A DNA stretch of 19,437 bases from JAICYJ01 sp038212095 (GTDB taxonomy: Bacteria; Actinomycetota; Thermoleophilia; Gaiellales; JAICJC01): the NCBI GenBank assembly GCA_038212095.1, contig JBBQUW010000045.1:1-19437 (forward strand), given 5' to 3'. The position numbers and the translations under genes are program-made. The notes under the pieces were generated by a model. That model saw only the letters and a program-made list of their open reading frames with translations. It did not search any database and was not told where the DNA came from. Positions 7,766 to 14,683 of the stretch are shown one piece after another. The stretch's first letter is position 1. Each line of letters begins with the position of its first letter.

Positions 7766-8503
7766 CTACTCCCGTTCGGGTGAACCGGTTCTCCCCCGCA
7801 CGCGAGTCCGCAGCAGATCGGCGTTGGCGAGCAGGAATGAGAGCGAGAGCAGCGGCAGCGCCGGCAGCGCGCGCTCGAACACGAATGCGAGCAGCAGCGT
7901 GGCGCCGAACGACCCGGTCATCGCCAGCCAGCTGAGGTTGCCGCGCAGGCCGAATCGGTGAGCTGCGGCAACGAACACGGCAAAGAAGAGGAAGTCACTG
8001 GAGCCGATCTGGGCCACGCCATTGCTGCCGATGGGATGGAACGCCAGCGTGAAGTCGTTCAGTACCTGCACGTGGTGCTCGACGATCACCCGCGTCGGGC
8101 CGGCAGCCACGCTGTAGATGTCGACCGCCGCGATCAGCAGCGCGATCGCGACCACCTCGGCTGCGCTCTGCAGCAGCGAGCCCAGCGCCAGGCCCAGCAG
8201 GCTGGCCGCGCAAAGCTTCGTCAGGGTGGCCGGCGTGCCCGGGTACCCGGCCCAGATCAGCACCACGGTTGCCAGCACCGATGCCACGATCGCCGCCAGC
8301 CACGGCGTATTGACGCCGGTGGGCGGTCGGATCGCGCGGGGCACCAGCGTGGCCAGCGGGAGCGAGACCAGCGCCAGCCCGGCCACCTCCAGCGGCGCGC
8401 CGACCCTGTGGCCGAGGTGCGGCGCTGCGAGGTCGAACACCGCCAGCGCCGTCAGCGCCGCCGCGACCCGCGCCGCTAGTACGGCGGGAGGTTCTCGTAC
8501 CAC
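7766..8503 (-). CDS. Presenilin/SPP-like putative intramembrane aspartyl protease (GSSD variant)
   Basis: A protein of about 245 residues with roughly eight hydrophobic helices (about 8-25, 36-54, 68-86, 95-111, 113-132, 167-183, 188-209, 213-229). Three motifs are in the order and spacing of presenilins. AVDIYSV, with D128 in a helix, is followed by GPTRVIVEH. QIGSSDFLFFAVFV has D170 at the start of the next helix. ERALPALPLL carries the PALP motif at 214-217. In human presenilin-1 the matching segments, from memory, are VYDLVAV plus GPLRMLVE, LGLGDFIFYSVLV, and KKALPALPIS. The second aspartate motif is GSSD rather than GxGD. A role as an intramembrane protease is inferred. The GTG at 8503 overlaps the upstream UDG-like gene by 28 bp, suggesting translational coupling; a GTG at 8440 is a shorter alternative that would cut the first helix. 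Confidence 0.65.
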   Translation of the reverse strand: MVREPPAVLAARVAAALTALAVFDLAAPHLGHRVGAPLEVAGLALVSLPLATLVPRAIRPPTGVNTPWLAAIVASVLATVVLIWAGYPGTPATLTKLCAASLLGLALGSLLQSAAEVVAIALLIAAVDIYSVAAGPTRVIVEHHVQVLNDFTLAFHPIGSNGVAQIGSSDFLFFAVFVAAAHRFGLRGNLSWLAMTGSFGATLLLAFVFERALPALPLLSLSFLLANADLLRTRVRGRTGSPERE

Positions 8504-9099
8504 TCGCCCAGCACCTTGAACGCCGCCCAGAAGTCTCGCTTGGCGGTCGAGTCGTTGAGCGACAGGTCGATGTCGGGGACGGCCAGGAGGTCGATGGTCG
8601 GGGTCAGCCCTTGGATCCGACCGGTCTCCTGCTGGACGGGTTCGGCGAGCGGAAACGCCAGCGAGTTGACGAAGCCGACCGCGTCCTCGCCCATCGCCAC
8701 GACGATGCCGGGCTGTGTGATGTGCAGCTCGCGCGTCAGCCAGGCGCGGCTGCGCTCCAGGTCGTCCTCGGCCGGCTCGATGTCCATCTTCAGGCAGAGG
8801 CTGCCGTACAGCTTGAGCGGATCGATCCGCAGCCGCTCGATGCTCTTCAGCACCGCCTGTCCGGCGCGGCCGAAGAAGGCCACGCCCTCCTGCACCTCGG
8901 CGGCGGCCGGCCGGTACTTGAGCAGGAAGATGTCGGCCAGCGGGTGCCCGGTGCCGATCACGGGCGCGTGGGCCGGATGGTGCTCGCCGACCCAGGTCGC
9001 GATCTCGTGTCCGAGCTGGTTGGTCTCGGCTATCGCGCGGGCCTGGTACTTTTCGTAGATCTGGTCGTCGGGCACGCTCACCCCGTCATATTGGCGCAT
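8476..9099 (-). CDS. Uracil-DNA-glycosylase-superfamily protein with degenerate catalytic motifs
   Basis: A 207-residue protein that follows the family 4/5 UDG layout. There is an N-terminal loop at GTGHPLADI (about 49-57), then GVAFFGRAGQAVLKSIERLRI (about 72-92, the conserved 'PFVGRAG' helix), LYGSLCLKMD (about 98-106), PGIVVAMGEDAVGFVN (about 130-145), and LLAVPDIDLSLNDSTAKRDFW near the end. Catalytic positions look lost: the usual GEAPG is GTGHP, the 'HP(S/A)' motif is VPD without His, and the cysteine set of Fe-S family-4 enzymes is absent. It may bind DNA or bases without cleaving glycosidic bonds, or use another chemistry. The ATG at 9099 is supported by TATCCA six bases upstream. A GGAGG lies 12 bases before it, rather far for a ribosome site. 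Its end overlaps the start of the presenilin-like gene. Confidence 0.65.
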   Translation of the reverse strand: MRQYDGVSVPDDQIYEKYQARAIAETNQLGHEIATWVGEHHPAHAPVIGTGHPLADIFLLKYRPAAAEVQEGVAFFGRAGQAVLKSIERLRIDPLKLYGSLCLKMDIEPAEDDLERSRAWLTRELHITQPGIVVAMGEDAVGFVNSLAFPLAEPVQQETGRIQGLTPTIDLLAVPDIDLSLNDSTAKRDFWAAFKVLGEWYENLPPY

Positions 9100-9105
9100 C
9101 GGGCG

Positions 9106-9111
9106 TGGATA
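9106..9111 (-). promoter_or_regulatory. Putative -10 element upstream of UDG-like gene
   Basis: TATCCA on the minus strand followed by six bases and the ATG at 9099. It lacks the final T of TANNNT, so it is weaker than the other examples here. An alternative minus -10, TAATTT, lies at 9185-9180. Confidence 0.3.
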
Positions 9112-9183
9112 CCTCCACCCGCCGCTGACAGAGAGAAGTCTGCGGCCGCGGTCGGCGGCCGATCGTGTAACGAGTTTGCAAAT

Positions 9184-9189
9184 TATCCT
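9184..9189 (+). promoter_or_regulatory. Putative -10 element for the small-protein / leader transcript
   Basis: TATCCT in the only AT-rich patch of the 9100-9279 gap. It predicts a start site near 9196, at the foot of the first leader hairpin. The minus strand has TAATTT overlapping it (9185-9180), so this patch may fire in both directions. Confidence 0.35.
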
Positions 9190-9195
9190 GCATGC

Positions 9196-9279
9196 GATGG
9201 CAAAGCGGACCGCCATGGCCGATAACGAGGGAGAGCCGCCGAGGGGCGGCACACCGAACGTCTCTTTGGGGGTCTGATC
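9196..9279 (+). ncRNA. Structured 5' leader candidate upstream of 66-aa gene
   Basis: About 84 bases between a likely start site and the ATG at 9280. They contain two hairpins: ATGGC (9197-9201) with GCCAT (9212-9216), and GCCGCC-GAGG-GGCGGC (9235-9250). GGGAGAG (about 9229-9235) could also pair with CTCTTT (about 9263-9268) as an outer stem, with two G-U pairs. GGGGGT just before the ATG is a usable ribosome site. I compared it from memory with the glycine, fluoride, c-di-GMP-I and ykkC riboswitches and found no convincing match. It may be a regulatory leader or simply a GC-rich untranslated region. Confidence 0.3.
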
Positions 9280-9480
9280 ATGGCAACGGCAATTGCGCTC
9301 GACCCGCGTGCGGAGCTCGAGCACAGCGTGGACAGGATGGACGGCATGGAGCCGATCATCACCGTCGCAGACGACATGGCGCTGGTCTCGTTCCGGCTGT
9401 CCAGCGGCGTGATGACCGAGGTGTGGCTGCGCTCCAACGCCGGGTGGCGGCTGCACGGTACCCACGGCCTGGCCGGCTGA
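9280..9480 (+). CDS. Small protein of unknown function (66 aa)
   Basis: A 66-residue open frame with high-GC third positions like its neighbours, an ATG start, and a purine-rich GGGGGT ribosome site 6-11 bases upstream. I do not recognise it. It is soluble, with no membrane helix or signal peptide. Residues about 1-20 are predicted helical (ALDPRAELEHSVDRMDGM). Residues about 25-60 read like beta strands (PIITVADDMALVSFRLSS, then TEVWLRSNAGWRLHGTHG). The last part resembles the closing strands of NTF2/SnoaL-like folds (W-R-...-GGW-R-L-H-H), but it is too short for a whole one. It sits behind a long structured leader and is followed nine bases later by a strong hairpin, so it looks like a separate transcription unit upstream of the HD-GYP gene. 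Confidence 0.55.
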   Translation: MATAIALDPRAELEHSVDRMDGMEPIITVADDMALVSFRLSSGVMTEVWLRSNAGWRLHGTHGLAG

Positions 9481-9489
9481 CGGCCCGCT

Positions 9490-9532
9490 GATCGGCGGGT
9501 GGCGCGCTCACGGCGCCGTCACCCGCCCGATC
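9490..9532 (+). terminator. Strong hairpin after the 66-aa gene, terminator-like
   Basis: GATCGGCGGGTG (9490-9501) pairs with CACCCGCCCGATC (9520-9532), giving 12 bp with one bulged C. An inner GCGC/GCGC stem surrounds a 7-base loop. It starts nine bases after the TGA of the small gene. No T tract follows, which is common for hairpin terminators in GC-rich actinobacteria. It contains the GTG at 9499, making that codon an unlikely start for the next gene. Confidence 0.5.
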
Positions 9533-9573
9533 ACCGCTTCAAGCTTGCGTGGGCAGCGGCCGATCACTGGGAG

Positions 9574-11016
9574 GTGACTCCTAGCATCGTTCGCGCGCAC
9601 GTGATCTTGCTTCTGGCCGTCGTCACGCCGCCGCTGGCATACGCGGTCGCGCGGCTGCGCCTGCCGGGCGCCTTCGAGCTGCCGACGGTGCACATCGTCA
9701 CCGTCACCGGCGCGGCCGCGGTGGCCGCCTCGGTGGCCGTGCTGATGACGCGCGCCGCGCTGCGCCGCAACGATCTTCGAGCCGGGTTCGTGGGCGTCGC
9801 CTTCACCTCGATGGGCGGTTTGCTTGTGATCCATGGGCTGGCGACGCCCGGCATCTTCCTGGACGAGTACGGCCGCAACGCCACCGTGGGGCTGGCCGGA
9901 GTGCTGGCGGTGCCGGTCGGCGGCGTCATGCTCGCGCTTGCGGTGACGGTGCCGCCGGCCCGGGTCGGCGTTCGCAGCATGATCGTCCGCGCGCAGTTCG
10001 TCTGCATCGCGGCGCTGGTGGTGTTCGGCGTGATCGGGCTGGTGCACCCCGCCCTGATCCCGCTGGTTCCGTTGATGGTGCACCCGTGGGTGTATGCCGT
10101 CCTGTTCCCGGTGTCGGCCGTGTACGGATGGATCGCTTACCGCGCCCACGTCACGCATCAGCTGACCGGGCGCCGGGCCGATCTCTCGGTGAGCATCGGC
10201 CTGATCTGGCTCGGCAGCTCGCTGCCGCTCTACCTGCTGTCGCCGGCCTGGACGATCGGCTTCTGGTGCGCCCACCTGCTGGAGGCGGCAGGGTTCGTCG
10301 CAGTCGCCGGCGCGGTGGCGGTCGACCTCGCCCGCCAGGCCCCATCGCACCACCTGCATCGTCGGCTGTCCGGCGCTGACCTGCTCGAGTCCGAGGAGAA
10401 CCTGCTGGGTGGCTACGTGCGCGCGCTCACCGCGACCATGGAGCTGCGTGATCCCTCGACCAGGGAGCACTCCCGGCGGGTTGCCGTTCTGGCCGTGAAG
10501 GTCGGCACCCAGATGGGTCTCGGCCCGGCCGCGGTGCGCCGCCTGGCGATCGCCGGACTGGTGCACGACATCGGCAAGCTGCAGGTGCCCGAAACGATCC
10601 TGAACAAGCCGGGCCGGCTGACGGACGAGGAGTTCGCCGTCATCCGCACGCATCCCGGGCGCGGCGCGGAGCTGCTCGCCCACCTCGGTGGGTTCGAGGC
10701 GGAGGTGCCGATCGTGCTGTCCCACCACGAGCGCTTCGAGGGCGGCGGCTACCCCAACGGCATTGCGGGAGATGCGATCCCACTCGAGGCGCGGATCCTG
10801 ACCGCCTGCGACGTGTTCGACGCTCTCACCAGCCGCCGTGCGTACCGCGAGCCCTGGACGCAGATTCGGGCGCTGGAGCTGCTGCGCGCCGAGTCCAGCA
10901 CCAGCTTTGATCCGGGCTGCGTGGACGCGCTGCTGGCGGTGCTGGGCGAGGGCGAGGGCGAGCAGCGCGTGACCGTGCTCCGCCGTACGCTCGGTCGCCG
11001 CCCGGCCACGACATAG
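9574..11016 (+). CDS. Membrane-anchored HD-GYP domain protein (probable c-di-GMP phosphodiesterase)
   Basis: The N-terminal part (about residues 10-260) has seven or eight hydrophobic helices, with no sensor family recognised. The C-terminal part (about 275-450) is an HD-GYP domain. The HD pair is H331-D332 in LVHDIGKLQVPE, followed by the second His pair H384-H385 in SHHERFEGGGYPNG with GYP at 392-394, and then ACDVFDALTSRRAYREPW. The family hydrolyses cyclic di-GMP at a two- or three-metal centre, and all core motifs are present. The usual HHExxDGxGYP carries Glu in place of Asp. Start is uncertain. The frame opens with a GTG at 9499, but that lies inside the hairpin at 9490-9532. The best ribosome site, GGGAGGTGA (9569-9577), covers the GTG at 9574 and sits eight bases before an in-frame ATC (9586). 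GTG at 9601 is another option. Confidence 0.85.
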   Translation: MTPSIVRAHVILLLAVVTPPLAYAVARLRLPGAFELPTVHIVTVTGAAAVAASVAVLMTRAALRRNDLRAGFVGVAFTSMGGLLVIHGLATPGIFLDEYGRNATVGLAGVLAVPVGGVMLALAVTVPPARVGVRSMIVRAQFVCIAALVVFGVIGLVHPALIPLVPLMVHPWVYAVLFPVSAVYGWIAYRAHVTHQLTGRRADLSVSIGLIWLGSSLPLYLLSPAWTIGFWCAHLLEAAGFVAVAGAVAVDLARQAPSHHLHRRLSGADLLESEENLLGGYVRALTATMELRDPSTREHSRRVAVLAVKVGTQMGLGPAAVRRLAIAGLVHDIGKLQVPETILNKPGRLTDEEFAVIRTHPGRGAELLAHLGGFEAEVPIVLSHHERFEGGGYPNGIAGDAIPLEARILTACDVFDALTSRRAYREPWTQIRALELLRAESSTSFDPGCVDALLAVLGEGEGEQRVTVLRRTLGRRPATT

Positions 11017-11032
11017 GGCTCCCCGGCCGTCG

Positions 11033-12847
11033 TCATCCCGCGGTCTTCCCGACCTGCTGCATCCACTTGAGGCTCTGGAGGTAGAGCAGGCTCTTGGGGC
11101 GGCGGATGATCTGGTTGTGGCGCATCGAGACCAGGAACTCCTCCGGGCCGTCGAATGCCGGGATGCGGTTTATGGCGGTGCCGATGCCCTGCAGCACGTG
11201 GGCATCGGATCCGGCGGACTGCACGAGGTTGTACTTGGTCGCGAACCGCAGTGCGTCCTCGTTGAACGCGTCGAACAGCAGCCGCGAGTTGTAGACCTCG
11301 AAGATGTCGATCGCGTCCAGGTGGCGAAGCAGCGTGGCCGAGTCGGGGATCGTGTGCAGCCGGTCGAACGGGTGGGGCATCATCACCAGCCCTTGCTGGG
11401 CCTGGATCTGGCGGATCGTCTGCTCCATCGTCAGGCCGCGCTCGATCTTCTCGCTCAGGAAGAGTCCGATCACCTCTCCCTGCGACGTCTTGACTTCTTC
11501 GCCCACGATCACCGTGATCGGCTTGTCCATCGCCGCGGCCTCGAGCGCTCCGGCGATCTCGTTGTGATCGGTGATCGCGATCGCGCCCAGGCCCTGGGAT
11601 ATGCAGTGATCGAGTAGCGCCGCGGGATCAGTCGCGCAGTCGTGCGAGTGGCTGGTGTGCATGTGCAGATCGACGTCAACCAGTCGGCGGCGAGCCGGCG
11701 CGGTCGAGGGCCGCGTGCGGCGTCGCCTGATCAGCCCGGCGTAGAGGTGCTCCAATCGCTCGGCCACCGCGTCACTGCTGCGGTCGTGCGCTGCATCCAT
11801 CAGCTCGGCCGCCATCCGGCTGCGCAGCTGATCGTCGTCCAGCAGCCGCGCCGCCGCGGCGGCGGCCAGTGGCGGCTGGTCTGCCGCGTAGGGCAGGCCG
11901 GGGCCATCCTCGCGTGGCGAGACGACCACGCAGCCGGACGCTCGCGCCTCCCACTCCAGGCGCTGGTCGCCGTCCAGGGCCGCGATCAGCACGTCGGCCC
12001 TCGCCAGCAGGTCGGCCCGCGCGCGCTCGTCCTCTGGGCCATGCACGCGCACCCGGCCACGCGCGGCGACGGGGACGTACGGTCGCAACGGCCGCCGTCC
12101 GCGGCGATCCCAGACCAGGGTCAGCTCGAGCCCGGGGCTGTCTGCCACCAGCCGGATCACTGCCCGCGCGATCGCGCGGCTCTCGGTCGTCCACTCAGCC
12201 ACCAGCCGTGTGCCGTGCTTCTCGGCCGGGGCGAACAGCGGTGACACGGGGTTGGGCAGGATCTCGTACTCGCCCGGGTAGCGGGTCTGGGCCAGCTCGG
12301 CCGCGCGCGGGCTGACCGCCAGCAGGGCGTCGATGCGGGCGCCGAAGCGCTTGCGCTTGCCGCCGGTGATCGGGTAGGAGATCGTCCGCTCCAGCTCGGA
12401 GTGAAACGTCGCCACGGTCAGGCTGCGTGTGTGCTCGAGCGCGGCGGTGGCCAGCCCCGGCACCAGCGGCTCATGGGCGTGGACGATGTCAAAGCCACCC
12501 TCGCCCACCGCAAGGGCCACGTTGGCGGACGCACCCACCGGCAGCCCCGCGCCGCTCGCCCGACGCCGGTGGCCGTGAGGGATCGCGGCGCCCACCGCGA
12601 CCGACAGCGGCTCGCCGGGCAGTGCCCGCATCGCGTCCCGCTCTCCTGCCGCGAGCGCGCGCAGCCGGCCGCGGCCGCTTCGCAGCGCCCGCGACGAGGC
12701 GCTGGGCGCGAGCACCGTCACTCGGTGCCCGCGCTCGGCCAGCGCCGTCGCCTGATTCCGCACGTACTCCGCCACCGGATGGGTGGCGGCCAGTGCATAC
12801 GGGCAGACGAGACAGATGTTCAGCTCGGTGCCCACTGGATCGCTCAT
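11033..12847 (-). CDS. Fusion of degenerate PimA-like GT4 glycosyltransferase and C-terminal PHP phosphoesterase domain
   Basis: A 604-residue two-domain protein. Residues 8-370 follow mycobacterial PimA (phosphatidyl-inositol mannosyltransferase): ICLVCPY (11-17), ERGHRVTVLAP (38-48), GGFDIVHAHEP (117-127), TVATFHSE (144-151), LLAVS (175-179), and EILPN (195-199). The donor-site parts are changed. The glycine pair after VCPY is absent, no GR-x-K-G-like motif follows EILPN, and the first Glu of the EX7E region is Asp (D294), while EARASG keeps the second (E300). Residues 390-604 form a PHP domain: DLHMHTSHSHD (H395, H397, H402), ITDHNEI (D427, H428), GEE (449-451), PHPFDR (H492), EVYN, and GSDAH (D548, H550), so all metal ligands are present. 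ATG overlaps the ino1 stop as ATGA, so it is translationally coupled to ino1. The phosphoesterase domain looks active; glycosyltransferase activity is doubtful. Confidence 0.85.
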   Translation of the reverse strand: MSDPVGTELNICLVCPYALAATHPVAEYVRNQATALAERGHRVTVLAPSASSRALRSGRGRLRALAAGERDAMRALPGEPLSVAVGAAIPHGHRRRASGAGLPVGASANVALAVGEGGFDIVHAHEPLVPGLATAALEHTRSLTVATFHSELERTISYPITGGKRKRFGARIDALLAVSPRAAELAQTRYPGEYEILPNPVSPLFAPAEKHGTRLVAEWTTESRAIARAVIRLVADSPGLELTLVWDRRGRRPLRPYVPVAARGRVRVHGPEDERARADLLARADVLIAALDGDQRLEWEARASGCVVVSPREDGPGLPYAADQPPLAAAAAARLLDDDQLRSRMAAELMDAAHDRSSDAVAERLEHLYAGLIRRRRTRPSTAPARRRLVDVDLHMHTSHSHDCATDPAALLDHCISQGLGAIAITDHNEIAGALEAAAMDKPITVIVGEEVKTSQGEVIGLFLSEKIERGLTMEQTIRQIQAQQGLVMMPHPFDRLHTIPDSATLLRHLDAIDIFEVYNSRLLFDAFNEDALRFATKYNLVQSAGSDAHVLQGIGTAINRIPAFDGPEEFLVSMRHNQIIRRPKSLLYLQSLKWMQQVGKTAG

Positions 12848-14013
12848 CGAGCCTTGGCCGCCGCCTTCCGCTTGGCCTCGCCGCTGTCTTGCTTGGCGGG
12901 GCGGCCGTACGTCTCGATGAACCGCTCGACCTCGGTGTGGCAGATGTCATCGGGATGCTGCACCGGCGGCGACTTCATGAAGTACGCCGATGGCCACTCG
13001 AGAGCTCCGCCGAGGCCGTTGTCGAGGCCCAGCTTGGCACAGCGCACCGCGTCGATCACGATGCCAGCCGAGTTGGGCGAGTCGATCACCTCCAGCTTCA
13101 GCTCGAGGTTGAGCGGCACGTCGCCGAATGCGCGGCCTTCGAGCCGGATGTAGGCCCACTTGCGATCCTCTAGCCAGGCGATGTGGTCGGATGGGCCGAT
13201 ATGCACGTTCTTGGCGCCCAGATCGTGATCCAGCTGGGAGGTGACGGCGTTGGTCTTGGAGATCTTCTTGCTCTCCAGCCGTTCGCGCTCGAGCATGTTC
13301 AGGAAGTCGGTGTTGCCGCCCACGTTCAGCTGATGGGTGCGCTCGAGCCGCACGCCGCGCTCCTGGAACAGGCGCGCCAGCTTGCGATGCACGATCGTGG
13401 CGCCGACCTGCGACTTGATGTCGTCGCCCACGATCGGCAGGCCCTTCTCCTCGAACCGGCGGCGCCAGTAGGGCTCGCGGGCGATGAAGACGGGGATGCA
13501 GTTGACGAACCCGCACCCGGCCGCCAGCACCTGCTCGACGTACCACTTGGTCGCCTCCTCGGAGCCGACCGGCAGATAGCTGACCACCACGTCGGTCCTG
13601 GTGTCCTGCAGGATCTTGACCACGTCTGCCGTCTCGCCTGGGGCCTTGGTGATCACCTGCGAGAGGTACTTGCCGATGCCATCGTGCGTCATGCCGCGGT
13701 GCACGGGCACGTCGAGCTTGGGCACGTCCGAGAACTTGACCGTGTTGTTCTGGCCGTGCCAGATCGCCTCGGACAGGTCGCGGCCGACCTTGTCCGCGTC
13801 GACGTCGAAGGCGGCGCTGAACTCGATGTCGGAGATGTGGTATCCACCCAGGTCGACGTGCATCAGGCCCGGCACCGACTCGCCCTGCTTCGCGTTCTTG
13901 TAGTACTCGACGCCCTGCACGAACGACGAGGCACAGTTGCCGACGCCCACGATCGCGACGCGAACCTTGCCGTTCGATGCGCGGTGTCCATTGTTCGAAG
14001 CCGATTCGGCCAT
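12844..14013 (-). CDS. ino1: myo-Inositol-1-phosphate synthase (inositol-3-phosphate synthase), actinobacterial type
   Basis: A 389-residue NAD-dependent synthase that converts glucose 6-phosphate to inositol phosphate, the first step of inositol lipid synthesis. The Rossmann motif VAIVGVGNCASS is at about 19-30. Typical family blocks follow: QGVEYY, SYLPVGSEEATKWYVEQ, CGFVNCIPVFIA, GDDIKSQVGATIVHR, THQLNVGGNTDFLNML, SKTNAVTS, and the C-terminal stretch WAYIRLEGRAFGDVPLNLEL with IDSPNSAGIVIDAVR. The short length and these blocks match the mycobacterial rather than the eukaryotic form. The tail beyond about 370 is Lys/Ala rich. The start is clear: GGAGG lies seven bases before the ATG at 14013, two bases after the stop of the PI-phosphate synthase gene. 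The frame stays open upstream but there overlaps that gene antisense to nothing real. Confidence 0.95.
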   Translation of the reverse strand: MAESASNNGHRASNGKVRVAIVGVGNCASSFVQGVEYYKNAKQGESVPGLMHVDLGGYHISDIEFSAAFDVDADKVGRDLSEAIWHGQNNTVKFSDVPKLDVPVHRGMTHDGIGKYLSQVITKAPGETADVVKILQDTRTDVVVSYLPVGSEEATKWYVEQVLAAGCGFVNCIPVFIAREPYWRRRFEEKGLPIVGDDIKSQVGATIVHRKLARLFQERGVRLERTHQLNVGGNTDFLNMLERERLESKKISKTNAVTSQLDHDLGAKNVHIGPSDHIAWLEDRKWAYIRLEGRAFGDVPLNLELKLEVIDSPNSAGIVIDAVRCAKLGLDNGLGGALEWPSAYFMKSPPVQHPDDICHTEVERFIETYGRPAKQDSGEAKRKAAAKAR

Positions 14014-14015
14014 CT

Positions 14016-14633
14016 CTATTCCTCCGCTTTTGAGTTGAGCTGCGTACGAACGAATGCCATCCGCTGGACGACGGTGAACGCCGTCAGCGCGGCCAGCAGG
14101 TAGATCACATAGGGCAGCAGGCCGCGGCCGGCGAACGGCAACGCGACCGCCAGCAGCACGATCCGCTCCGTGCGCGACATCAGGCCGACGTCGCCCTTGA
14201 GCCCGAACGCCTCCGCCTTGGCGCGGGTGTAGCTGACCAGAAACGAGCCGACCAGCGCCACGAACACGCAGGCCAGCGCCAGCGTCTTGCCCTCGTCGGC
14301 CAGCACGAGCGCGATCGCGCCCAGGATCACGCCCTCGCTGACGCGGTCGAGCGTCGAGTCGAGGAAGGCGCCGAAGCGCGTCATCTTGCCGTGCGCTCTC
14401 GCCAGCGCGCCGTCCAGTGCGTCCGCCACGCTGCCGACCACGAATACGACCGTCGCCCACACCCAGTGGCGCTCGTAGATCAGCACGCCGGCCCCGGCGT
14501 TGAGCAGGAAGCCGGCCATGGTCAACTGGTTGGGAGTGAGCGGGACGCTTCGAAAGCTCTGCATGAAGCGCAGCGCGATGCTGCGTCCGCCGTTCGTGTA
14601 GCCGGCCTTGAGCCGGGCGAGGGAGGTGGCCAT
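14016..14633 (-). CDS. CDP-alcohol phosphatidyltransferase, probable phosphatidylinositol-phosphate synthase (PgsA1-like)
   Basis: A 205-residue integral membrane enzyme. The family signature D-x2-D-G-x2-A-R-x8-G-x3-D-x3-D fits exactly at residues 71-96 (D71, D74, D92, D96), which bind the metals and CDP. SYTRAKAEAFGLKGD (134-148) and RTERIVLLA resemble mycobacterial PgsA1 (SYxKARAE...), which joins CDP-diacylglycerol to inositol phosphate to make phosphatidylinositol phosphate. Adjacent ino1 supports that substrate over glycerol phosphate. About six membrane helices. The ATG at 14633 is preceded by an extended -10 (TGGTATAGT) seven bases away, so the message is probably leaderless. Spacing to ino1 downstream is two bases. 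Confidence 0.85.
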   Translation of the reverse strand: MATSLARLKAGYTNGGRSIALRFMQSFRSVPLTPNQLTMAGFLLNAGAGVLIYERHWVWATVVFVVGSVADALDGALARAHGKMTRFGAFLDSTLDRVSEGVILGAIALVLADEGKTLALACVFVALVGSFLVSYTRAKAEAFGLKGDVGLMSRTERIVLLAVALPFAGRGLLPYVIYLLAALTAFTVVQRMAFVRTQLNSKAEE

Positions 14634-14640
14634 CGCGAGC

Positions 14641-14646
14641 ACTATA
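14641..14646 (-). promoter_or_regulatory. Extended -10 TGGTATAGT, leaderless start of PI-phosphate synthase gene
   Basis: TATAGT on the minus strand with an upstream TGG is five of six to TATAAT and sits seven bases before the ATG at 14633. It is the strongest promoter-like site in the window. It would drive PI-phosphate synthase, ino1 and the GT-PHP fusion independently of the PAP2 gene. Confidence 0.6.
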
Positions 14647-14683
14647 CCACGCGCGCTATCGCGTGCAGCGCCCTGCCGCAGGT

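Noticed and set aside
9190..9280. Known riboswitch (glycine, c-di-GMP-I, fluoride or ykkC) in the leader
   Set aside because: Short look-alike strings (GGGAGAG, GGCAAAGC, GCGATGG) occur, but the conserved cores and their order do not.
9508..10728. Minus-strand 406-residue open frame opposite the HD-GYP gene
   Set aside because: His/Arg/Gln-rich composition typical of an antisense shadow; the plus strand carries full HD-GYP motifs.
14014..14460. Upstream extension of the ino1 frame
   Set aside because: It overlaps the PI-phosphate synthase gene out of frame. GGAGG and the conserved N-terminus place the start at 14013.
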